Assembly: GCF_014839805.1 (NCBI RefSeq)
Contig: NC_051134.1
Span: 5,797,170 to 5,861,169 of the forward strand
Length of the DNA stretch: 64,000 nt
Source: Manduca sexta
Taxonomy: Eukaryota; Arthropoda; Insecta; Lepidoptera; Sphingidae
Direction: 5' to 3'
Under the pieces are notes generated by a model. That model was not told the DNA's origin, did not search any database, and worked only from the letters and a program-made list of their open reading frames with translations. Below, piece by piece: positions 49,157-60,362 of the stretch. Within the stretch, counting starts at the first letter, position 1. Every line of letters begins with the position of its first letter. The position numbers were made by a program, and so were the translations under genes.

Positions 49157-49735
49157 TTAAAATAATCAGAAATCTCAGTTATGTAGGTTTCTTAACGAAG
49201 TCAATCCGTATTGTTTCTTTCTGCCGTATAACAATAATCCTTCCCTAAATAAACCGCCATTATAAGACGTCCCGTTTGGAACAAAATTTGCAAAATAAAC
49301 CATTCTTAAAATATCAGGATTTGTTATTCCCACTAAGCCTCAACACGTTATAATTCTTGAAATATCAGAGTAATTTTCACGGTTCACAAGCCTATCTTGC
49401 GCAATACACCGAGTACATAAACCATAAGTTGTACGTCGGCCATAAAAGGCATGGTCTAGTTGTAATGCGCGCCATGACCGCCAACCGGATGTACGACTCC
49501 CATCAAACTCTGTTGCCGTGCCTAAATACAAAAGTTCAACTGTATTTTTGTTTTTAACTATTCTTGTTTATGCATCACGTATAAGCGATGGTGAATCTAC
49601 TCGTAGCAAACTTTTTGTAGGCAACCTCCCTGTTTTTTCGCAACCAAAGTCGTGTTCAAATGATATTTAACAAGTAGTAAAACTATTAACAATTCATAAG
49701 TTTGTTCTGCATTAATGTGCGAATTAGTTTAAGTA
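49157..49735. other. No gene recognised
   Basis: Short frames only. Confidence 0.45.
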
Positions 49736-49738
49736 TTA

Positions 49739-49929
49739 CAGTCTTACTTATACACTTGTTTTAGCATTAAGAGGTGGATAATAATTGCTTAAATAGCTGT
49801 CAAAAACATTCCCGGTTCCTAGTTTAAACCTTATTAAGAGGCAAAATGGCGGGTTTTGACTTCCAGCTGATCGAGTAAATTTGTGTTTTAACAAAGCATA
49901 GCTTTGCGAATTTTTTATAAATAAGACTG
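49739..49929. repeat. MITE with cagtcttacttata inverted ends, copy 2, TTA target duplication
   Basis: 191 bp with ends cagtcttacttata and tataaataagactg, flanked by tta on both sides (49736-49738 and 49930-49932). The interior matches 35254-35440 inverted. A 3-bp TTA duplication fits the PIF/Harbinger superfamily (TWA). Confidence 0.8.
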
Positions 49930-50244
49930 TTAATGTTTCTTTAACTATATAAATAAAGAGCTAACTTAAAACTTTATTATGATAGGGTGTCAAGATAGAA
50001 GTAGGTATAATATGAAGTGCCTTGTGCCTACGCCATCTAAATCATGGGCCAAGAGATGCGGCGACTGTGAAGAGGTCACTTCAACCAATGACCTTGTTTT
50101 TATCATCTTTATTGATGGAAGGCCTATTCATCTCGAGATGGTGCAGTGGTGATGGAGCTTAGTTCGAATTCCAGGTAATTTTTGTGGATTTTTCTTACAT
50201 AGTTTTCTCGGGAGTGGACACTTTAAGGAAGAGACGTTGTTTAA
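49930..50244. other. No gene recognised
   Basis: A weak tRNA-like phrase (gtgcagtggtgatgg... gttcgaattcc) at 50140-50175 is too diverged to call a SINE. Confidence 0.4.
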
Positions 50245-50395
50245 TGATTTCTTATGTTTACGCAAATGTTAGACATTAAAATTAAACTAAACAGTCGCCT
50301 CCGTGACCACGAAGGCTGCAAAGCCTTCGAAACGTCGGGAGAAAACTAAAACATTAAAACCGCGATAAAATCCGAAAAATAGTTTAATTTTAAAG
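50245..50395 (+). repeat. PLE terminal fragment with intact hairpin
   Basis: Left atttcttatgtttacgcaaa in inverted sense, then ccgtgaccacgaaggctgca, agccttcgaaacgtcgggag and aaaaccgcgataaaatccga. Perfect stem gaaggct/agccttc. Confidence 0.6.
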
Positions 50396-53029
50396 TTATG
50401 TTGTTTCTAAATACTTGTGGCGCGCCCACTTTGGAAAAGGATTAATCAAGTAACAGGAAATATGGAACAAGGCCTTTCACAAAATAATATGGGTACCAAC
50501 CTTATTTATTACCTAAAACTAAGAAAACAGATAGGGCTTTGACAATATTTGATTGCTAGCAAAGACTAACCTAGTTTACAATCTGTGAAATCTAGTGCTC
50601 CCACGGTTCACTTTGGTTCGTTTTGACTTTCCCATGTCAATATAATTAACATTTAAAAATTCAATAGATTTAATCAAACCTACAGACGTCACGTCTCATA
50701 CATTCGTTAATGACGTGATGTTACATCTTATAAGTTTTATGGGCAATAAACACATCGAACACATTTCTAGTCAATTCGATGAATATAACCTGTATGCCGT
50801 TAGGGACGCTATATTCGCTAAGCTATTTTATGAATCATCCAAACATCAACGAAAGTGGAGTTACCGTAAATACACTAAAATATCAATCACCTACCATCAA
50901 ACTCGATATCCAGGGTGAAAATAAACTGCAACAAACACAATAACACACGCGACAGACACAACAGTTTGTTGACACCAAATACTTTGACACTTGCACAAGC
51001 ACACGTCCTTACCAAACGGCGGTCGGGCCGAAACTAGCGAATGAAAGATGCAACGCAAAAACCTTCGCAATCGCGTTTTATAAAAAAACACTCTATTACA
51101 TATCAATTAAAGTACACTTTTATGTGTCGTGGGTTGCGACTGGGCCCATACTTTGTACCGTTTGCAAATAGGTTATTTATTACGTACTTATAAAGTAGTA
51201 CATTTAAACCATACAGCCATGAATTCGCATCATATAAGGTATGCTTGCGTAATTGTTTTACTATTTAAGTACGGCACAGTCCTTAAATTAGCTAATTCAG
51301 TTACTAGCAGAAAGGAACCGTTGTATCTTCAAACGTAAATAACTGCAACGCACTTAATACTGAATGAAAAAAATACAATGAATGTTGACCGACGCTTGTA
51401 AATAAGGCCTGGCGCAGACACGTGTAACGTGCTACTTGATTGACTGAGGGCAGCATACATAAAACCTCGGGAGCTGCGCAAATTTTTACTTCATTTAAGA
51501 TAAATATCGGAGGAAGGCAAATTTTGTATAAACTTTTTATCTCTAGGTACGCCAACTAGCATGGTCGCGTAATGCTAAATAGTTGTTAGACTGGTAATTA
51601 TTTAGGTATCACCAGGCGGTAGGTAACAACGCTGCACTTTGTAAGCGCCAGTTTAGTTTAAATGTTATATTTAAGTACCTAATGTTAGGTAATATTAAAC
51701 TTTGCGCGGTTTCCTGCCCGGTAGATATTTATTGCACTTTGAAATACATTTTGGTCTGAGCAACAGGTTTCGTCTATGAATAAGTTGATCAATTATAAAC
51801 GGTATGTGGTCAGGTACAAAGTTGGTATAACACATGAGTATCTACTAGTCTTTTGCTATAAACGAATTTCATTTATGTTACTCCCACCGCAAAACGCCCC
51901 GCTAACCATATTTTTAGAATCTATTCGATATATATAAAACATATAGAGAATAAATTAAACATCATAGTTCTATATTATCTTAACTTTGGCAGATACAATA
52001 TTTTTTTATGTGGATATTGTACATCAGGAATGTTTGCGGACGCCCGTGTACATTGTTTTTACACCATAATGCGTAAGTGGTGCGGTCTCTGGTAAGCAGG
52101 GTGCGGGCCAGCTCCAACAGCATTCTCCAAATGATTGCCAATAGAATGGATTCTTGTTATGTGGCTCGCTGTTGTGCCAATTCACATGGACTGGTGCAGC
52201 GGTGCACTAATAATTATTTTATTTTTATTTTTAATTTCTAACATAGTTTTAAGAAATTTTGTATCCTTTACTCACAATATGAGTCCTATGTTACTCGAAT
52301 AAATAAATAATAATAATTATTATTAAGTCATTAGCTTCACAATAAAAATACACTAAAATTGTTAATTCCGTGCATTTATAAAATAGACAATTTAATAAAG
52401 AATATCTTGGTGGATAAAAATTATTCATAAATTTATGCATATTCCTGCCGTAACTCGTGCGCAGAAATATGGAACAAAATATGCTTAATGCCGTATGTCT
52501 TAATACTTATAAGATGAATTTTTACTATACACATGTAATGTGGATAAGTATCCGACTAGGTACAAAATATATCAAATGAGTACAAGTTGTTTGCAGTTAG
52601 ACCAGTCCGATTAAAGAACAAGTATTTATGCATGCACTAGGAGAATTTTGATCGTGTTTGTTTTATGAGTCAGCACACCAGTCTTGTTGTATTTTTTAAA
52701 TTGCATTAAAATTGTCCATGGTATAGAAAAACTTCTTGGAGTTCCTTGGTGTGGTTGGTGATAAAGTTCAAATTGGTAACAGCAATTAGGCAAGTGATTC
52801 TGTCTCGTCAGTCAGTGAATAAAAAAACCATTTGTAAGTTTAACGACCGCGACGAACTCAAAGTAGGAAGTCACTATGACGGAGTTCCCGTGCCTGAGTT
52901 ACTTTGTTTGTTATAAAAAAGGAATTAATCTCCCAATATCTAGAAGTCTAGTTTCACGATTATGATAGCATTAAGTCTTTCTTTATGTACGTTATAATAT
53001 AGTATTTTTTATTCTGCGTAATTTCAAGA
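50396..53029. other. No recognised gene in ~2.6 kb
   Basis: A frame at 50715-50918 (FMGNKHIEHISSQFDEYNLY) is of unknown nature. On the minus strand near 51085-51010 there is TATAAAA followed by a GC-richer stretch and a possible donor (CCGTTTG|GTAAGG), which could be a promoter and 5' exon, but spacing and support are weak. The (aataat)n run at 52302-52325 may be a LINE tail. Confidence 0.35.
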
Positions 53030-53400
53030 AATAACATGGTCTTCTTTACTAACATTGCGTCAAAAATCATCCTTGAATAATAAATATTTTCGTCAAAAGT
53101 CCCGGATTTAGTTTTCTGGTTTATTATCACTCTGTAGTTTAGTGGAAGTATGGAATGTGCTTGAATGTATTTCTGACTGAAAGCGTATTGGTGCCACTCC
53201 GAAGAATTCGCTTAGAGTAGTCGTAGTGGCATTAGAGTGCGTAAAATACTATTTAAAAAACTTCGTTATTATTTATTTTGTTTAAAAAATACCATTTTTT
53301 TTATTTTACATCTGCGGTGCAGTAAGTTATGGTTAAGTTTTTTTTTTCGAGAAAACAGATTCATTTAGTAGCGCAATGTCCAAAAGACCCTGTACAGAGT
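53030..53400. repeat. Composite repeat related to 9836-10060
   Basis: 53040-53165 resembles 9895-10030 (aacattgcgtcaaaaatc, gaataataaatattttcg, ggatttagttttctgg, ttatcactctgtagttta). 53350-53395 (gattcatttagtagcgcaat, gaccctgta) matches 9843-9880 inverted. A dispersed element of unknown class. Confidence 0.5.
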
Positions 53401-53882
53401 GAATGAAAAAAAAAATTATAGAGGAAATGGTGATCACTGCCAATTCTCCCTTAAATGTCAAGTATCAATATATTACCAATCTTAAACAAGAATGTGTATT
53501 CAGAAAAATAAAGAATTTATATGCCAGCAAACTCTGCCCGTATGAAATGAATTATCGAAACCGCCATTTTCTCTAACTGGCACACTCTAGTCTAGCTGTG
53601 TATTTGCCTAAATTTCAAAAGCATTTAACTGCACAATTTCTCGTATTAACGTGCAAACAGAAACCCGTTCCGAATTGCTTGTGCATGCAGAAGTTGCATA
53701 ATCAGAGTTAGCAATACTCAGTTAATGTTAAACATTCTTATCGGCCGATCGCGAGTCGACAGCCTGATGACCCTGCATGGGTCTGTGTTCTGTAGACCGC
53801 TTGGATTCCATAAGGAATTCTTATAAAATAGAAAAATAATATAATATATATAATAAATTATCATATAAATGAGGAGATCTGT
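53401..53882. other. No gene recognised
   Basis: AT-rich, nothing identifiable. Confidence 0.5.
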
Positions 53883-54150
53883 AGAAGAACAAATGTAATC
53901 GATATAGCCCATCGGATTAGCAAGCTGAAGTGGCGATGGGCAGGGGATATAGCTTGCAGAACTGATGGCCGATGGGGCAAGATGGTCTTGGAGTGGAACC
54001 CACGAACTGGCAAGCGCAGCGTCAGAAGTCGTTAGAAAGTTTCAGGAGGTCGCTGGATGCGGGCCGCTTACAATAGGTTAATCTGGAAATCTTTGGGGGA
54101 GGTCCAGCAGTTATTCAGCAGTGGACATCCTGCGACTAATGATGATAGAG
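53883..54150 (+). pseudogene. RTE-type LINE ORF2 C-terminal fragment
   Basis: Reads VIDIAHRISKLKWRWAGDIA, then RTDGRWGKMVLEWNPRTGKR, a TAG, then in another frame GGRWMRAAYNRLIWKSLGEV. This is the conserved end of the LINE protein very common in Lepidoptera (LKW.WAGH.AR..D.RW...V). It is followed by aatgatgatag, the usual TGA-rich tail. 5'-truncated and frameshifted. Confidence 0.8.
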
Positions 54151-54334
54151 GGGAATGTCAAAATATTTCCCACTATTTAAAAGGAGCGTATGGACTTGTC
54201 AAATTATTCACAATTTGCGAACTAGTTTTAGACATACCTACTTCTAATTTATATGATAAAAATCAGTGTCGGGGTATAGGGCCGGCGCATATATGGCGGA
54301 GCGCAGCACAGACAGTAGTTTGACATTATAATTA

Positions 54335-54860
54335 AACTATTTTTCGTATTTTATCGCGGTTTTTATATTTCTCCCGACCTTTCGAAGACTGGAACATTTT
54401 ACAATTATACAACTTTTTAAATTTCTAGCTATTGGTGGTTCGATCTACGCAGAATGAGCTCACAGTGTCTTGAAATCTGGCAGCCGGACTTTTGGGTTCC
54501 GATTTAATTAAATGTAGAACTGAATTCCCGGCTTTTGCAAGCTTCCAACCATCTTCGCTATTGAAACACGGATGTATGTCAATTTCAATAACCTAGCGAA
54601 TCATCCTAGGCAGGAATCGGTGTTCTTTGACAAGAATTTGTGGCTTGTCTAGTCGCAGATAATGATTGGAACCTCAGAAACCTCAGAACCTTCAGAGTGT
54701 TCAGCGACTGCAGACTTCGTAGAGAGTCGGTTTTGCACGTTAGCTAGGTATATGTTCTTCTACACGGGTCCCTATATTTCTTTTTGTTTGGCTGATATAA
54801 GTCTTCGAAACGTTAGGAGAAAATTAAAATATAAAATCCGTGATAAAATAAAAGATTCCT
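54335..54860. mobile_element. PLE remnant with inverted termini
   Basis: The left terminus is in minus orientation (54335-54395: ctatttttcgtattttatcg, tctcccgacctttcgaagac), followed by minus-strand coding (54425-54664). The right terminus is in plus orientation (54785-54850: gtcttcgaaacgttaggaga, aaatccgtgataaaata). The coding fragment is thus enclosed by an inverted pair of the same terminal sequence, similar to the arrangement at 33040-33451. Confidence 0.6.
54425..54664 (-). pseudogene. PLE GIY-YIG endonuclease C-terminus
   Basis: Minus strand: YLRLDKPQILVKEHRFLPR, then IDIHPCFNSEDGWKLAKAG and RFQDTVSSFCVDRTTNS before TAG (54425-54427). An in-frame TAG at 54593-54595 stands where a glutamate codon (GAG) would fit. 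The pattern E..KH..FN.EDG is the known end of the Penelope-like endonuclease domain. RT and the catalytic GIY-YIG pair are absent. Confidence 0.6.
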
Positions 54861-56128
54861 TGTTTTTAAACCTCAAGGAATCGCCACAGCCACTCGTACA
54901 GAATTACCACTCTTACTCAGGGCCACATGAAATGTATACTAAATAGTACTAATACATGCAAGCCGCAACAGTTGAGGTCCCAGTTGCATATATGCATACT
55001 ATCGTGCCTATATATCTCTTGAAGACGGCAGATATGGAAAAATAACACAATTTGTCAAGGTATTTACCTCGCATATGCAAACTGACATATATCACTGTTC
55101 AATCTCTATAAATGCAAAATGCAACGGTATCGCTGCATTTTAAATAATCTAAGAGAGTAAATCAAAGGGTCATTGTACCAAGTATTTAACTTAAACCACA
55201 CGGTTCATAGACCTCGCGTGTTACTATAGAAATAACGATGAGGGAGAATAGAGAGGGATATTTACGAGCGTACCACTTACTTAGTGACTTTTATGGCTTT
55301 TAAACCCAAACAAAGTGTTAGCAAATTTTTGCCTGATGGTTGAAAGAGATAATGCCTTGGTATCTACCCCGATACATTCTGTAATATAAGAAATACTCTA
55401 TACTTGCGATGGGTTCTGCCGGCTTAAGACGAGTGCGCTAACTGTAACATATTATGTGTCTTATAGTGTTGGTTGCAAATTAAAATTATGTGTACTTTAG
55501 AAGATGCATGAAATTACAATTCTAGTGCCATTTACATTATGAAAATAATTAAACAAGACACACATAAACAAAGAAATTGAAACAGTCAAAATAAACACAG
55601 CATATTGGAGAAATATTATTATTTTTGTGTCTTTGTGTATTCTTAATTTCGTATAGATAGTTTATAAAAATATAGTAAGCGCACCGTTTGGTTTGGAGCA
55701 CCCGTTTTAAGCATATAAAATGTTAACTGATCTAATTTAATAACATATTAGAAGCTTAAAATATTCAAAAACACTTATAGATTTTTTAAAGACATTATTT
55801 TAAAAATTTTGCATATAATAATATTGTCATTACACTACAGAATCCAAAATGACAAGTATATTTTCTGATGTAGGATCAAGAATTGGTGTAAAAGTATCTG
55901 TGTTACTCTTGGGTATATGTATTTATTATAATGAATGCTCTTGTCCCAGGTAATGCAATTAGGGCGATTATTTCGCCGTTTTCGCAGGCAGATAAGTTCT
56001 ACGCAATTCTTAAGCTATTAAAATAAAGATATCAAGTAAAACCCGCGTGCAGGAAACCGCAAGACATTTAAAACGATCTAGACAACTCACTGACAACCGT
56101 CACGTTTGCTACACCGCAGACAATATTA
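54861..56128. other. No gene recognised
   Basis: AT-rich, nothing identifiable. Confidence 0.5.
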
Positions 56129-56469
56129 CTTTCCACTAAGGCTCGACCGAGATCTCGGTCTCGGTCTCGGTCTCGGCATTCTCGGCTATAAATCCAGCCG
56201 AGAATTTTGTCTCGGTTCTCGGCTAAAAACCGCCGAGATTCTCGGCAATTACCGAGAAACTTTGTAAGGAACAGAATGAGATTAAAATCAGCGCGCGGCC
56301 ATATTCGTCGCTCGGTGTGAGTGAGTGAGTAGGCAGTCTGCGTTGTGATTGGTTGGAGTCCCAGTTGGTGAACTGCGGCCGCCTTCGCGCCGTTCTTTCA
56401 CGGTTTATTTAGCCATTGTTGTTAAATTGAAATTAGTTAAAATATTCTAGTTAATAAAAGTAAGTAACA

Positions 56470-56548
56470 AACCCACATTAGGCCAGCTTGGTGAATGCCT
56501 AAACCCTCTCAGTAGTAAAGGAGAGATGTTCTCAGCAGTGGGATCCAA
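56470..56548 (+). repeat. Metulj-like SINE 3' fragment nested in hAT element
   Basis: cccacattaggccagcttgg, aaaccctctcagtagtaaag, tgttctcagcagtgggat. The SINE head is missing. Confidence 0.65.
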
Positions 56549-56587
56549 TATTTAATACATCGTATAAATTGTATAAATGTAAGTACT

Positions 56588-57260
56588 TTTTAACCGACTT
56601 CAAAAAAGGAGGAGGTTATCAATTCGACGGGAATGTTTTTTTTTTCTTTTGTATGTTTGTTGCCTCAGAACTCGCTCATTTATGAACCGATTTAGAAAAT
56701 TCTTTGTTATTCGAAAGAATTTCTCTCCAGATTGGTCCCATAATTTTTTTTTCAACATTGCTTCAGTAGTTTGGTTTCAAACTAAAAAAACTAGAGTAAT
56801 TATGTTGTCCTAGAAAACGAAATCGCGAATTTTGCTTTCCTATGACGTTTTTAGTTATGTTTTTGCATTGAGTTTGGTTGAGTGTACTTCTCATATACTT
56901 ATACATATAGCATAACATCTTTTCCGAGTGTCAGGGGTAGGCAGAGGCGTAACATTTCAGCGCGATAGTCGAACTGTGTGTGAAACATATCAGTTGTGTT
57001 TTTGGGTTGGGTTTAGTTGACTCTACTTCTTACATGCATATATATAGCATCATACCTTTTCCCCTTTTCAGGGGTACTCAAAGGTGTAACTCCTGAGCCC
57101 GATAGTCGTATCGTGAGTGAAACACGCCATCGAGAAGGTCTATTTTTTACTAACACAAATCAAAAAATAAAAATAATTTTAACAAAAAATTAAACCGCCT
57201 TCAAAAACCACTCAAAACCAAAAAATAATTTCACATAACAGGTATATATTGGATACCAAT
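56588..57260. repeat. Nested repeat with aaccgacttcaaaaaagga ends and a 135-bp tandem pair
   Basis: Left end taaccgacttcaaaaaagga. The right end is its inverted counterpart (attaaaccgccttcaaaaac, 57190). Between them, 56870-57000 and 57005-57130 are two diverged copies of one unit (gggtttagttgactctactt, gatagtcgtatcgtgagtga). The end sequence is a very common lepidopteran repeat, class unknown to me. Confidence 0.5.
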
Positions 57261-57651
57261 TTTGCAGTCGGTGCCTAATTAAAATTGCTAGTTAAGCTAT
57301 ATTTGTTACATAGTCCATCTATGAGCTAATTTTCCTATATACCTCAATTACCTGTTATGTGTATTATTTTATAAGTATTGTTTTGCTGAGTTATTACTTG
57401 TACCATAAAAGGAGACACCTTTCAAGGGTGAAAATACCGAAAAAAAAAATTATACTATATTATGTTATTTGATTTTGATTGTTAAGCGGTTTTTTTATAA
57501 AACAGTGCCTACTGTAGTATACAGTTAACAAATTTTTTATAGTTTATTCATGATTTATCTATTCTCGGTCTCGGCCGAGATTTTATTTCATTCTCGGTCT
57601 CGGTCTCGGCCGAGATTGAAAAACCCATCTCGGTCGAGCCTTACTTTCCAC

Positions 57652-58380
57652 AATCGACAACCAGTTGGAAATAATTGGTAAGTGCTCTGGTCTTTTTGAT
57701 CCGAATGTTTGTAACTATACAGTCTAGCCGAGCCATACTCAATCCACGGACGTAGCCAAGTTTTAGTCAAAAATTAAATAATAAGAAATGCAATGACATT
57801 CATATTAATTTGAAAAACATAAAACATTGTCAATCAAAAAATATAAAAGCAATGAATCGTTAGTGGAGCAAACTTTATTTCGGGGGATTTTTAATCCCTA
57901 AAATCCTTTTCCTTCCATTATACCTAGTCCTAAACAAAGATATCCGACACAATATCACACAAGCTTGTCTTGGACTGAAATTAATTATATCTTGTTCCCT
58001 ACTTCCTTTTGTATACACTATTCCTTAATCTTACTTTAGACCTCATCAATGGCATCAAACCTAGTTCCAAGTCTGTGAAGGGGACCAATTTGAAATATCA
58101 AAACAATATTTCGTAAACTATTTCCTTTTTCACTTAAAACCATATTGGAAATAACCAAATTTGCCTAAGTTCTATAAAGATCCCAAACTTTAAAGCCTGC
58201 TTGCAAAATCTCCAAAATCCTATTCCTACATAAAGACCCTGTTCATGGTCCCGCCCTGCGCAAGGTCTTCGATGAATGAAGTAGTGAGCTAAAAATAGAT
58301 GGTTCCCGTGCACAGATTACATCTGAATGGGGTCCCCACCCCCCGCCGAGCCCCCTTCGACCCGGAATATAGGGCAGTGT
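57652..58380. other. No gene recognised; GC-rich patch at right
   Basis: 58243-58380 is GC-rich (cccccaccccccgccgagccc) and overlaps an 87-codon minus-strand frame without known motif. Confidence 0.4.
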
Positions 58381-58382
58381 GC

Positions 58383-58411
58383 CGGTGACGTCACGGGCGT
58401 TGACGTCACCG
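58383..58411. promoter_or_regulatory. Paired CRE-like palindrome
   Basis: cggtgacgtca and tgacgtcaccg form an 11-bp inverted repeat around 7 bases, with two full TGACGTCA cores, the classic CREB/ATF site. It lies in a GC-rich patch, but no gene start is identified beside it. Confidence 0.4.
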
Positions 58412-58564
58412 ACGCATCCTAGGTGAATCAGGGTAATTGGGTCACCGCCGAGGCTGTGATGGTTTAATTTATTTTTTGTTATTTTATTAATTAATTCAAT
58501 TGTCATTTATTTCGGGTATGAATAATTTTGTGTGAAATATTTGTTTGAAAGTTTTTGTAGTCAG

Positions 58565-58825
58565 TTGCTGGTGTTAGGATATAATATATTATATCTGCCC
58601 GGATAGCGACCATACACAAGGTGTTAAAGCCATAGCGGTCCACGTAAGAGAGTCGCGTTCCGGGATCAGCCTGTGTATATCCGGTTCCAACAGGCCAGTA
58701 TAATTGTGTCGACTCTCAAGGGGTAATCATCTCTCATCAGTCGACATTCTATTGGACCCCATTCCACTTACCATTAGGAGCAGTGGGTTCAGTTTGTCGT
58801 GCATGTCTAAAAAAAACAAGTGTTC
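58565..58825 (+). repeat. Family R retroposon-like repeat, near full length
   Basis: Head gctggtgttaggatataata, then gcccggatagcgaccataca, gttccgggatcagcctgtgt, gtcgactctcaaggggtaat, attggaccccattccactta and a taaaaaaaac tail. Confidence 0.82.
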
Positions 58826-59460
58826 ATGGATGCTGATGATCATGTACTTACCATAAAGTGACCCATTTGCTCGTGTGCACACTATTTAAAAAACAGTTAC
58901 GCTACCTACGCGATGCCGCAAAACAATGGATAAATATCCTTCATTACACGCAAATTCTCAGGTATTGTATTATTTCGGTAACCCAAACATCCCACGAAAC
59001 CGATACGAGTAACTGTACACTACTCGATGCTGTGAAATATCTTACATTCCCACACTGAAGAAAGAAAATTATACAATGTTGTGCATAAAATATTATCTCC
59101 AAATATTTTTTTAAATTCCATATTGAGAATAGTTGTAAGAAATTTCAGAACAAATGTCCCCTTTTGTTTTATCATGATACTATAAGTATACTGCACTTTA
59201 TGATATTTACTTGATATAGTTTCATACATTAATAATGCATTTCACATGTAACGTGCACTTATGAAGTCTATAACTGCGATGTTTTACGATCTCTATAATC
59301 TTGACCGGTATGGCTGGCTATTTGAAAGGAATGAAAGCGCCTCTTTGCTGATTTTCTGTGTGTATTTGTCGACATACAGTCCAATGTATTTACAAATATT
59401 TATTAATTCACTATCAGATCAGAATATTCGAATTTAGAAGCACTAGGTTAAATAAATCTA
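58826..59460. other. No gene recognised
   Basis: Short frames only. Confidence 0.5.
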
Positions 59461-59585
59461 TATCATCATCGTCATCATCATTTCAGCCGGGAATCGTCCA
59501 CAGCTGGACATAGGACTCACCCATTGAGCGCCACAGGGACCGGTTCTGGGCCACCCTCATCCATCGGACTCCGGCGACCCTCACC
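59461..59585 (-). pseudogene. RTE-type LINE ORF2 end, inverted
   Basis: Minus strand: LVRVAGVRWMRVAQNRSLW, then RSMGESYVQLWTIPG and a stop, followed by an atgatgatgacgatgatg tail. Same family as 53883-54150. Confidence 0.75.
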
Positions 59586-59732
59586 AAGCAAATAGTTACA
59601 TATTAGACTAAAATGATAAAAAAATTATATGTATGAATAGTTCATTCTATTAAAATAAGCGCCTGAATCATGGGACTTTTGCCCTGTGGTACAGCTGACT
59701 ATGTAAAGGTAATAAAGATATAGATGGTTATT

Positions 59733-59905
59733 AAATTATGGAAAACTATTTACCATTTTTTTAAACTTACCACTGCAAACTAAGTATAATTGACTATAGA
59801 AAAGTATTTTAAATATTTTTAAATCTTTCCACTGCAAATAATGTTGAATTATAGAAAACTATTCATATTTTTTGAAATTTTCCACTGCAAATAAGTGTAA
59901 ATCGT
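59733..59905. repeat. Imperfect tandem repeat, three units
   Basis: Units share tatagaaaactatt and ccactgcaaataa. The anchor ccactgcaa occurs at 59770, 59829 and 59882. Confidence 0.72.
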
Positions 59906-60164
59906 AGCATTGAAGGTATAGTATAACCGAATAAATAGCCGTGAAGATAAAACTTAGTTATTATAAAGAATGGCGAAGTTACGAGTTACGTTTATTATGC
60001 GCGGTGTTAAAATCCATCCAATGTTATCTTGGTTCTTATTTAAAAACGTTTATTCTTATTTGACATGCTGATCCCATCATACCGTCGTAATGGTATCTCC
60101 TCGGTATTATACACCATAAAAAACTCAGTGTGCACATTTCCCTGAGAAGCGGGTGACATGATTG
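59906..60164. other. Short unremarkable spacer
   Basis: No frame or repeat recognised. Confidence 0.4.
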
Positions 60165-60362
60165 ATTCCTTACTAACCGAATTTCGGCCTCGGCGGCCAA
60201 TTTCAACGGAGATCAGTCAGGTCTGCAGAAAATATTACAGTACACAAGTGTGTGGGCAATACACAGGTGCATTCTCTGTTCCTATACTCCCATAGACCGG
60301 TGAGTCGACAATCCGAAATGACCGGAGAGAGATCAGGCGCAGGACCAACGGCTTAACCTGCT
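60165..60362 (-). repeat. tRNA-derived SINE family 3, head missing
   Basis: Matches 44385-44600: caatttcaacggagatcagt, cgacaatccgaaatgaccgg, agagatcaggcgcaggacca. It lacks the B-box part. Confidence 0.65.

Larger units (their letters stand above)
56137..57643. mobile_element. hAT-type DNA element, non-autonomous, 1507 bp
   Basis: Perfect 17-bp inverted ends (taaggctcgaccgagat) and an exact 8-bp target duplication, ctttccac (56129-56136 and 57644-57651), which is the hAT signature. Both subterminal regions are full of ctcggtctcgg and ctcggccgag motifs in both directions (56150-56260, 57563-57640), likely transposase-binding repeats. The inside has no transposase frame. It carries a SINE fragment and other repeats instead. 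Confidence 0.92.

Noticed and set aside
50135..50180. tRNA-like gttcgaattcc phrase
   Set aside because: Flanks do not match any of the three SINE families and no A box is convincing.
58243..58506. 87-codon minus-strand frame over the GC-rich patch
   Set aside because: Open mainly because of GC-rich, palindromic sequence, with no recognisable domain.
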